Translations under genes and position numbers: made by a program
DNA from: Rubritalea squalenifaciens DSM 18772
GTDB taxonomy: Bacteria; Verrucomicrobiota; Verrucomicrobiia; Verrucomicrobiales; Akkermansiaceae
Reading direction: 5' to 3'
Length of the DNA stretch: 64,000 nucleotides
NCBI RefSeq assembly: GCF_900141815.1
Contig: NZ_FQYR01000002.1
Coordinates: 783,091-847,090 of the forward strand
Shown here: piece after piece, positions 43,771-51,039 of the stretch
Layout: every line of letters begins with the position of its first letter
Numbering within the stretch: position 1 is the stretch's first letter
The notes under the pieces: generated by a model
Seen by the model: the letters and a program-made list of their open reading frames with translations, nothing else
Database searches by the model: none
Told to the model about the DNA's origin: nothing

Positions 43771-44442
43771 ATGAGAACGAAGGTGAGGGTTTTGATGCCA
43801 ATTTTAATAGCTGTCTCTGGATTAATTTATTGTAGTGCAGAAGAAACTTTTGATTTAGAAGCGTTTGAGCTTCGCATCAAGGCTCTGAAGGGGTCATGGA
43901 ATACGCCCAGAGAGCTGACTAATGAGGACGCTGTGACGTGGGCTAAATTGGCCTATGAGCACCACGGCTCTGTGATGAAGTTTGAGTGGTGCGACAGGTC
44001 GGTTACCTATGAGCTTAAAACACCGACGGAAAAGAAGACGAAGACGATTACTCTCAATGATGCGCAGCTATATGTATTAAGTACAGTCGTTGGTAAATCT
44101 TATGATGCGAAGGAAGCGGAGCTCACGACAATTGGGGTTCCTCAAGAATCTTTGCTGGTGAGTGAGGTATTTGTTAAGGGGCATGGTGTGAAGACCAAGG
44201 TTTTGTATTCGCCTCTGGGTGTTCATAAATTCCTGGTGACCAAAGATGGTACCTTTGATGAGTTGGATTTTAATCAATCAGATTACGAATCGTCGCGTTC
44301 CCTGCTGTTGTTTGCGATGATCTGTGGCTTGAGTGAAGAGCTGATCGAGATCGACTTCAAGACGCGCGAGCAAGTGATAGAAGCGGAGAAGAAAAGGAAT
44401 CAGAAGAAGCATGAAGGTGGTGAGAAGCAGGAGGGAAAATAG
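43771..44442 (+). CDS. Secreted protein of unknown function
   Basis: The 223-residue protein has a signal peptide (about 1-23) and a mature part rich in Lys and Glu with a basic, low-complexity C-terminus (KKRNQKKHEGGEKQEGK). A clear ribosome site, AGGAG, lies 7 bases before the ATG, unusually strong for this window. Directly after the frameshifted gene, it belongs to the patch of small exported proteins at 43.4-46.1 kb. No family recognised. Confidence 0.65.
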   Translation: MRTKVRVLMPILIAVSGLIYCSAEETFDLEAFELRIKALKGSWNTPRELTNEDAVTWAKLAYEHHGSVMKFEWCDRSVTYELKTPTEKKTKTITLNDAQLYVLSTVVGKSYDAKEAELTTIGVPQESLLVSEVFVKGHGVKTKVLYSPLGVHKFLVTKDGTFDELDFNQSDYESSRSLLLFAMICGLSEELIEIDFKTREQVIEAEKKRNQKKHEGGEKQEGK

Positions 44443-44566
44443 ATAGGCGCGACCAGGTGGAGGACGTTCGATGATGGGACTTATGGGCAGCTTATGCTTG
44501 TGGTAGTCCTGACTTAATTGTAGAGATAAAGTTGCTTCTAACATTTACCCCATACCAAAACTAACG

Positions 44567-45061
44567 ATGAAAATTCTCTGTGTGTTGATGAGTCTGGCGC
44601 TCACCCTTTTTGCTAGCGGTCAAGAAACTGTCCAATATTCCAAAGACGGGTTGGAGGCTGTCATTCCCAAAGGCTTTGAATACGTTGATCTGAGTGAGCA
44701 GAATCCTACGGCGTCTGCTCGTGGTTATTTCCGTTCCCCGGACGATAGCATCCGTTTCTATCACGAGCGGGCGAGATCGATCAAACTGTTCCTGAGCGCG
44801 AAATCCGAGTACATCACCAGTGCGGATGCGCAGGTGCTCAAGCGCAAGCCTGATGGAACCCGCTTCATGAATTACCTCACGGTGAAGCCCGTGGATAATC
44901 CCAATGCTTACACTCGCTACCTGGCTTTTGGGTCTACGACCCAGACTGCTGGTGGTGTGACCCAGTTTGGAGTTCAAGCAAGCAGTGATAAACTCTACCA
45001 GAAGTGGAAATCCTTTTACGTGAAGTTCAAGCAATCCGTACAGGTCGACGAAGGTCACTGA
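44567..45061 (+). CDS. Small secreted protein of unknown function
   Basis: This 164-residue protein has a signal peptide (about 1-19, LALTLFASG) and a short mature domain of alternating strands and helices (GLEAVIPKGFEYVDLS, MNYLTVKPVDNPNAYTRYLAFGS). The Phe/Tyr-rich end KWKSFYVKFKQSVQ is followed in another frame by a stretch that also looks coding (encoding DYADSEEAYKNHYVRNA up to the next start), so the 3' end may also have decayed. No family recognised. Confidence 0.6.
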   Translation: MKILCVLMSLALTLFASGQETVQYSKDGLEAVIPKGFEYVDLSEQNPTASARGYFRSPDDSIRFYHERARSIKLFLSAKSEYITSADAQVLKRKPDGTRFMNYLTVKPVDNPNAYTRYLAFGSTTQTAGGVTQFGVQASSDKLYQKWKSFYVKFKQSVQVDEGH

Positions 45062-45126
45062 GTGACTAACCCATTTTCCAGACTACGCGGATTCTGAGGA
45101 AGCTTACAAAAACCATTACGTGAGAA

Positions 45127-45636
45127 ATGCGTGAGTACGAATATGTGGGTAGCCCAGACTTCATACCTAAAGGTGATTTTCCACCGCGCCTGAAGGTGGA
45201 AGAGGCGGAGGCACTTTTGCTCTGGATGCAGGATCATCGCAGTGACATGGATATCGAGGAGTGTATCCCTGCGACCTACGTGGTCGATGTGGATGGCCAG
45301 TTCTGGATTGCGGATCGTGGGTCCGAGCATGTCGCCTGTGCGCGGGTGGGTCGGGTACTTGCAGCGGGTGAGGCCTTTCTGAGTGGCATGGATGAAACTC
45401 CGTACATTCACCGCATCACGAACCAATCCACGGGTTATTGTCCTGAACCGGAATCATGGCAGGCAGTCGAGCGGGCTCTTGCTGGGACGGGGCTGGAATT
45501 CCCGTCAGGATTCGATCCTGCGTTTGAGTTTCGCATTTGTCCTAGTTGCCAGACTCTGGCGATCGTCAAAGATGGGTACTATACTTGTCTCATGTGCGGT
45601 GCTGATCTGCCTCTGGAATGGAATATTGAGGGATGA
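45127..45636 (+). CDS. Protein with C-terminal zinc ribbon, function unknown
   Basis: The 169-residue protein has no signal peptide. The last 30 residues carry two CxxC pairs (CPSC and CLMC) that would bind one zinc. The front part (EYVGSPDFIPKGDFPPRLKVEEAEALLLW) has no recognised domain, but has a core EECIPATYVVDVDGQFWIADRGSEHVACARVG of strands. A short ATGA overlap with a downstream in-frame start at 45633 is seen. It lies in the patch of unknown genes. Confidence 0.55.
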   Translation: MREYEYVGSPDFIPKGDFPPRLKVEEAEALLLWMQDHRSDMDIEECIPATYVVDVDGQFWIADRGSEHVACARVGRVLAAGEAFLSGMDETPYIHRITNQSTGYCPEPESWQAVERALAGTGLEFPSGFDPAFEFRICPSCQTLAIVKDGYYTCLMCGADLPLEWNIEG

Positions 45637-45707
45637 GTCCGCAGGGATTCTTTCTGCCCGCAGTCATTGTATTGCCATGTGCTCTCCATGGCGATAAGCT
45701 GAGAGCT

Positions 45708-46121
45708 ATGGTGAAAAACTTTGCTCTCGCTGTGTTGTGTCTGTTCATGCCTCTGGCCTTGCAGGCGGATGACTTGTCACTGGATCTCACTTGCAAGATT
45801 CCTGAGGCTAAAAAGTCGCTCAAAGACGTCACGGTGGTGGCGAGGCTCTATGAGTTTGACCCCTTACTTGCAGATGTGGCCGCCACTGAGGTGGATAAGG
45901 TCGTGATCAGCGGCATGGATATCCGGGCCGGGAAAACGCTGGAGTTCAGCTTGCCGCTGCATGCGGAGCGCGCCGAGCGGCGTTCGTACTACGTGACGGT
46001 ATTCATCCATCCCGATGCGGAAATGAAGGAACGGCTCTATTTCATCAATGGCTTTCAGAAAGTGTTCGAGGGGAAAGATGAGGAAAGCCTCAAAGTGGAG
46101 CTCAAAGCTGTCTCAAAATGA
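45708..46121 (+). CDS. Small secreted beta-rich protein, pilotin-like pattern
   Basis: From the ATG at 45708 (MVKNFALAVLCLFMPLALQA) the 137-residue protein has a signal peptide and a beta-rich domain (VTVVARLYEFDPLLADVAATEVD, KTLEFSLPLHAERAERRSYYVTVFIH). The strand order resembles the YscW/YbaY type lipoprotein-pilotin fold, but no lipobox is present, and I give this only as a suggestion. An in-frame start at 45633 overlaps the previous stop (ATGA), which is an alternative. Confidence 0.55.
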   Translation: MVKNFALAVLCLFMPLALQADDLSLDLTCKIPEAKKSLKDVTVVARLYEFDPLLADVAATEVDKVVISGMDIRAGKTLEFSLPLHAERAERRSYYVTVFIHPDAEMKERLYFINGFQKVFEGKDEESLKVELKAVSK

Positions 46122-46203
46122 GTAGGCGGAAAAATAATTCAGAAAATCTCTACACGTTTCAGGACTCGAAGACATGGGCATAGAGTAGAGGAATGTCAGT
46201 AAG

Positions 46204-46734
46204 GTGAAAGAGCATGATGTAGAAGAGTTTATCCGGGAGATTACCCGTCATCAGTCAGTGATGACGGCGTTTATCCGTTCCCTCTTGCCCGGATATTGCG
46301 ATCCCCGGGATGTCTTGCAGGAAGTGAACATTACGCTTTGGAAAAAGAAGGAGCAGTATGAGCCCGGATCTAATTTTAAGGCCTGGGCCTTCAAGGTCGC
46401 GAAGTATCATGTGCTAAACGAGCGCAGGAAACTCAAGCGCTCCCATGTAATCGTATTTGATGATGATCTGCTGGAAGCGTTTTCTGCTGAGGGTGAGAAT
46501 TTACTCAGTAATGAGATGCTCGACGATAGAATGGTGGCTCTCAGGCGCTGTCTTGAGGGGCTGAGCGAGCGGCACCGGTCTTTGCTGAAGCTCCGCTATA
46601 GCAAGGATGTTTCCATTGAGCAGTATGCCGAGTCACAGAATAGAAAGGCTGGTACGCTTAGGGCCACCTTAAGGCAAATCAGAATAAAGCTGAAGGATTG
46701 TGTCATGGGTAGATTAAGGGAGGTGACACCGTGA
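46204..46734 (+). CDS. ECF RNA polymerase sigma factor paired with a FecR-type regulator
   Basis: The 176-residue protein has sigma region 2 (PRDVLQEVNITLWKKKEQY, FKAWAFKVAKYHVLNERRK) and region 4 (LEGLSERHRSLLKLRYSKD, then a HTH around AGTLRATLRQIRIKLKDCV). It starts with GTG at 46204. The gene overlaps the FecR-like gene by 4 bases, the usual arrangement for a sigma/anti-sigma pair in Planctomycetota and Verrucomicrobiota. Its likely targets include the PEP-CTERM and esterase genes behind it. Confidence 0.9.
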   Translation: MKEHDVEEFIREITRHQSVMTAFIRSLLPGYCDPRDVLQEVNITLWKKKEQYEPGSNFKAWAFKVAKYHVLNERRKLKRSHVIVFDDDLLEAFSAEGENLLSNEMLDDRMVALRRCLEGLSERHRSLLKLRYSKDVSIEQYAESQNRKAGTLRATLRQIRIKLKDCVMGRLREVTP

Positions 46735-48104
46735 GCAATCATGCTGCCGAGGAACTCATGCTGAAACTATTCGATGGAGATATCTCCCATGCTGAGTTTG
46801 AGCGTCTACAGCAGATGATGCGTGAGGATGTCAGCTTGCGTGATTTGTATTTAGAGCACGCAGCGATGGAGCATGTGATGGATGATCTGGTGGGTACCCA
46901 GAGTGTCTCAAGCCATCGGAAGATACTGAGCATGGGGAGTTCAATGAGGAGGTCTGCGATGCGCTGGGCGGGAATCGCTGCGGTGGCGCTGCTGACGATG
47001 GGTGTATGGGTGGGCTGGAATATGATATCCGATATTTCTGTCCGTGCTGACATGCGTTTCAGTTACAGTAGTAAGTGGTCGGTAGACGGTGAAGCTGGTG
47101 TCCATTCACCGGAACTCAAGGTCGGGCAGAAGTTGAGGCTCGAGTATGGTGCGGTGGAGTTAAGTTTACCCAAGGGTGTTGTAGGTATCGTGGAGGGGCC
47201 GGCGACTGTGGAATTAGTGGAGGCAGATTTAGTGCGCATGGTAGAAGGAAGGGGTAGCTTCATGGTGCCTGAGGAAGGTCATGGGTTTGCCGTGGAGACG
47301 GAGCGTATGAAGGTGGTGGACCTCGGGACTGCTTTCACCGTGGTGACAGGTTGGGGTGAGCGTGATGAGGTGTACGTGAATCAGGGATCGGTCGAGGTGC
47401 ACGCTGCTGACAATTCGAGGTTGTTAGAGGTGGGGCAAGCTCTTCGTGTGAGTGCCTTGGGAGAGTTAGAAGATGCTGACTATGATAATGGGCAGTTCCT
47501 CGCTAAGCTGCCAGGCTCTGTTCAGCTGGTCTTTGCAGATGATTTCGAGAGTCATCCATACAAGGACGGCGAAGTGGGAGGTGGGGGCTTTCATGCATGG
47601 TCAGCGGTAGGAAAGACCAGTGGAGGCTATTTTAATCCACGTGGACATGGGGTCTACTATCGTAACAAAAATCTGGATGATACAGGTCCTAGTAGTGGAT
47701 TGTTAGATGGGATGAAGGGGGCAAATGTTGGCTTTCTCTATAGTGCCAAGCAGGTAGGTATTGAGAGAAAGATCGGTGTTCTTGCTGAACCCGGTACTTA
47801 TACCCTACAGCTGGCGCTGGGTGTTCGGGATAACCGATCGGCTACCTATGGTGGATATACGATCTCATTGATGAGTCATGGGAGGGTCTTGCAGGAGATT
47901 CGTTCTAATGAAGTTCCGGGGCCGAAGAATGCCTTTACCAAGGTGGTGTTGAGCTACGATGCGACGAATCTTCCTGAAGGGGTATCCTATGGGGATCCTC
48001 TTGAGGTGAGGATTATGTGTAATGCTGCCGGGGCTCCAAAGCGCTGCTATTTGGATTTTGATAATCTGCAGCTGAGTTTTATGGCGCGTTCCCTCGAAAA
48101 ATAA
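46731..48104 (+). CDS. FecR-domain membrane regulator with C-terminal sensor-like domain
   Basis: The 457-residue protein starts with GTG. Residues 1-70 form an N-terminal helical anti-sigma segment, a membrane segment spans about 78-99 (MRWAGIAAVALLTMGVWVGW), and a FecR domain spans about 125-240 (LRLEYGAVELSLPKGVVGIVEGPATVELVEADLVRM, FAVETERMKVVDLGTAFTV). A beta-rich C-terminal domain (about 265-455), with a PA14/carbohydrate-binding look (DDFESHPYKDGEVGGGGFHAW, DFDNLQLSF), follows. The outer domain may sense glycan or another signal and control the sigma factor encoded before it. Confidence 0.85.
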   Translation: MSNHAAEELMLKLFDGDISHAEFERLQQMMREDVSLRDLYLEHAAMEHVMDDLVGTQSVSSHRKILSMGSSMRRSAMRWAGIAAVALLTMGVWVGWNMISDISVRADMRFSYSSKWSVDGEAGVHSPELKVGQKLRLEYGAVELSLPKGVVGIVEGPATVELVEADLVRMVEGRGSFMVPEEGHGFAVETERMKVVDLGTAFTVVTGWGERDEVYVNQGSVEVHAADNSRLLEVGQALRVSALGELEDADYDNGQFLAKLPGSVQLVFADDFESHPYKDGEVGGGGFHAWSAVGKTSGGYFNPRGHGVYYRNKNLDDTGPSSGLLDGMKGANVGFLYSAKQVGIERKIGVLAEPGTYTLQLALGVRDNRSATYGGYTISLMSHGRVLQEIRSNEVPGPKNAFTKVVLSYDATNLPEGVSYGDPLEVRIMCNAAGAPKRCYLDFDNLQLSFMARSLEK

Positions 48105-48209
48105 AAAAGCGTCGATTTTTACTACACGAATTTTGATGGGTGGACATGTGCCTAGTAAGCCCTCTTGGACGCATTGTTTAGTTCATGAGGTCAACAGACA
48201 CATGGAATC

Positions 48210-48926
48210 ATGAAAAAACACGCTATCCTTAAAACAAGTATGCTGGCTGGAGCTATGGCTGCCAGTGTGACGGTCGCTCAGGCTGCAACAGTCAATGTGG
48301 ATCTAGGTCCCAACGGAGCTGGAACTTATGTCGGTACAGGCGCAGCTCCTGATGCTGGAACCATCTGGAATAACGTAAGCTTTGCAGCATCAGGTGTCAG
48401 CATCACGGTGCCCACTGCGGAGGTGACAGGCCTTGTGGACTCAACAGGCGTAGCCACAGGTATGGGGTTCCGTTTGGAAAGCATTTCACCCTCCACTTCT
48501 ACCACACAATTTCGCTCCTTTGGTAATGGAGGTACCACAGATCTACAGGGGGATCGTCTATTCTCAAGGAATGGAGCGCTCGGTACGGTGGTAATCAGCG
48601 GTCTGGATGATGCCAAGACCTACGACATTTATCTTTATACAGCAGGCTTCAATACGAACTACACCATTGGTGGCATTACCAAAAATGCTGATGCCAGCTC
48701 TACTAGTAATGGTACCTTTGTGGAGGGGGAAGACTATGTTCTCTTTAGCGGGATTTCCTCCACCTCTAATGAGATCTCTATTGGTGTTCAGGACGGTGTA
48801 GGCGCTCTTGATAGTTTTGGGGTGCTCAGTGGCTTCCAGGTTGTTTCCGTTCCAGAGCCATCCAGTACTGTGATGATCGGCGCAGGATTGGCTTTCTTGG
48901 GTCTACGTCGAAAGCGTCATGCCTAA
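48210..48926 (+). CDS. PEP-CTERM protein
   Basis: A 238-residue exported protein: signal peptide (about 1-25, ending AQA), a beta-rich Ser/Thr/Gly-rich body and a C-terminal sorting tag VPEPSSTVMIGAGLAFLGLRRKRHA (PEP motif, hydrophobic helix, Arg/Lys-rich tail). The tag is recognised and cut by an exosortase (EpsH/XrtA type), encoded elsewhere. Such proteins are exported to the cell surface or the exopolysaccharide layer. Its stop overlaps the next start by 8 bases, so translation with the esterase is coupled. Confidence 0.9.
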   Translation: MKKHAILKTSMLAGAMAASVTVAQAATVNVDLGPNGAGTYVGTGAAPDAGTIWNNVSFAASGVSITVPTAEVTGLVDSTGVATGMGFRLESISPSTSTTQFRSFGNGGTTDLQGDRLFSRNGALGTVVISGLDDAKTYDIYLYTAGFNTNYTIGGITKNADASSTSNGTFVEGEDYVLFSGISSTSNEISIGVQDGVGALDSFGVLSGFQVVSVPEPSSTVMIGAGLAFLGLRRKRHA

Positions 48927-50997
48927 TCGGTATTTAACAAAAGTTTGCCAGCTAGCCATGTGCTTGCTGGCAATCTTCAGCTCTGTGAGTTCAGGTGCTG
49001 CGGGGTTTATCTATCCTGACAGCGCGAGCTCTAGTGGTGGTCAGTTTAGTGCCAGTTATGCTCCGTCTAACCTGATGAATGGCGGTTTCACTGGGCCTGG
49101 TGATGTCATTGATACCACCGTGAACTACATCGCCTCGGGCAATAACTATGCCTCCGCGTCTGGAACGACTTCAGGTTTCTCCATCACCTTTGAGTTTGAT
49201 GAAGCGGTAGAGCTGGATGGGATGTATGTCTGGAACTACGTCTATCGGAATAATGGCAATGGTTCTGGATCTCCCAGTGCCGGGGTGAATGCCTACACCC
49301 TGACCTTCTATGATGGAGCTAACGGAGGTGGTAATCAAATCGGAGAAGTCTATTCCTCCAACTTGGCCCAAGCAGTTTATAATGCGCAAAATACGGCTCA
49401 AACGGTGAGCTTTGGAGTGAGCTACACGGGTGTTAGATCCGTAGTCATGCAGGTGGTTTCCAATCATGGGGGGACAAGCTTTACTGGAATGAGTGAGTTG
49501 GCGTTTAGTGATGTGCAAAATGGAGGCAACGGAATTACTTCTTTCACTGCCTCGGAGAGTTTCGTGCAAAAGCCGGCACAGATTCAGCTTGGCTGGCAGG
49601 TGGAGGAGCCGATCAGCTCTCTGGAGATTCAGCCGGATGTAGGAGATGTTCTTAGTCTTACTTCAGGAGGTCTTGGAAGTGTGTTGGTTTCTCCGATCGG
49701 CAAAACGAAGTACACTCTGATTTTAAATGGGACTGAAGAGCAATCAGTCGAAGTCGTTGGATTACCCGAGAAGGAGAAGGTGCATCTCTATCTGATGATT
49801 GGTCAGTCTAACATGCAGGGCGCGGGACGTGATCGTGATGCGGAATTGGATGCAGGCGTAGGCCGGGTTTTACAGTTTGGCAGTCGCGATGGGATGAAGT
49901 CGCAATGGTTACAGGCGGAGCATCCGCTGACAGCTCTGAGTGTCGATGGCAATGTGATTGGCATGGGGCTTGAGTTTGGCAAGACGCTACTCGCCAGCCA
50001 GTCGGACCCCGAGGTGGTGGTGGGAATTATCAACCATGCCATGGGATCGACCGCGATCCAGTGGTGGGCTCCTGGAGCTCCGCATTCAAAAAAGAATCGT
50101 CCAGGAACCAGTGAGCCTTACTATCTCTACGATGAGGCCATCCAGCGAGTCAATGCGGCCAAGCAGTACGGAGTGCTCAAGGGCGTGCTCTGGCATCAAG
50201 GCGAGTATAACTCGAACCCTAGCCAGTCGAATCCTGCCGCTGAATGGGATCTCTATGATGAGCGTATCCAGGCTCTCGTCGATAACTTGCGCAGTGATAC
50301 AGGTGTGGCATGGTTGCCCTTTGTGTGCGGCAAGCTGGTGCCATCCAGCTGGGTGAATGATAGCGGCCAGACGATCAACTACAACAGGCCCTCACAGCGT
50401 GACATCGTGGAGGCTGCCATGGCTGATCTGCCAAACCACCGCAGCAATACGGCTTGTGTAGAGAACATTGGACTACGCGGCATGGATAATGAAATGATTC
50501 ACTTTGATGCCTGGTCTCAGCGTGAGCTTGGTCAGCGCTATGCTGCGGCGATGCAGCAGATTTACAGCAATCCTTTTCTGATGTACATGGGTGGATACTA
50601 TGATCCGTCAGAGCTTCAGGATTCTGAGATCATTGATCCCGATGGAGACAATGACGGGGATGGGAGGAGTAATTTTTTAGAGAATGCTTTCCTAACAAAT
50701 CCTAGACTGCCGGACGTCTTCAGTGTGCTTTCATCACCAGTCATCATCAATGACGGAGCAGAGGATTTCGCCGAGCTTAGCTTTATCCGCCGCTATGATA
50801 GTGAGGCCCCCAATTACTGGGTCGAAGTCTCCGAGGACTTGGTGTCCTGGGTTTCGAATCAGGATAGCGGTGGAGTTACTGAAGAGATGGGATCTCCCCA
50901 AAGCAATGGAAATGGTACGTGGACAACGACCGTGCGTCATGCCCTGCCAGAATCCGGGAAAGAGCATTTGTTTTTCCGAGTCAAAGTCTCGGAGTAG
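48919..50997 (+). CDS. Sialate O-acetylesterase-like SGNH carbohydrate esterase
   Basis: The 692-residue secreted protein has a signal peptide (about 1-27), a discoidin-like domain (about 30-200, GFIYPDSASSSGG), a small linker domain and an SGNH-type SASA domain (about 285-565). The nucleophile is S297 in LMIGQSNMQ; WHQGEYN is the GxxN-like block, and the His lies in IHFDAWSQRELG. The C-terminal module (about 570-692) starts with a calcium-type DPDGDNDGDG and ends in FFRVKVSE. It should remove O-acetyl groups from sialic acid or other acetylated sugars. It is coupled to the PEP-CTERM gene by an 8-base overlap. Confidence 0.88.
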   Translation: MPNRYLTKVCQLAMCLLAIFSSVSSGAAGFIYPDSASSSGGQFSASYAPSNLMNGGFTGPGDVIDTTVNYIASGNNYASASGTTSGFSITFEFDEAVELDGMYVWNYVYRNNGNGSGSPSAGVNAYTLTFYDGANGGGNQIGEVYSSNLAQAVYNAQNTAQTVSFGVSYTGVRSVVMQVVSNHGGTSFTGMSELAFSDVQNGGNGITSFTASESFVQKPAQIQLGWQVEEPISSLEIQPDVGDVLSLTSGGLGSVLVSPIGKTKYTLILNGTEEQSVEVVGLPEKEKVHLYLMIGQSNMQGAGRDRDAELDAGVGRVLQFGSRDGMKSQWLQAEHPLTALSVDGNVIGMGLEFGKTLLASQSDPEVVVGIINHAMGSTAIQWWAPGAPHSKKNRPGTSEPYYLYDEAIQRVNAAKQYGVLKGVLWHQGEYNSNPSQSNPAAEWDLYDERIQALVDNLRSDTGVAWLPFVCGKLVPSSWVNDSGQTINYNRPSQRDIVEAAMADLPNHRSNTACVENIGLRGMDNEMIHFDAWSQRELGQRYAAAMQQIYSNPFLMYMGGYYDPSELQDSEIIDPDGDNDGDGRSNFLENAFLTNPRLPDVFSVLSSPVIINDGAEDFAELSFIRRYDSEAPNYWVEVSEDLVSWVSNQDSGGVTEEMGSPQSNGNGTWTTTVRHALPESGKEHLFFRVKVSE

Positions 50998-51001
50998 TGT
51001 G

Positions 51002-51030
51002 CTGGCCTATCTCGTGGCGAGATAGGCCAG
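51002..51030. terminator. Convergent hairpin between the esterase and the sulfatase
   Basis: CTGGCCTATCTCG and its perfect complement enclose a TGG loop (13-bp stem). It lies 4 bases after the esterase stop and 9 bases from the sulfatase stop. There is no T-tract on either strand, but its position between two convergent ends suits a bidirectional transcription stop. Confidence 0.6.
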
Positions 51031-51039
51031 AATCATAGA

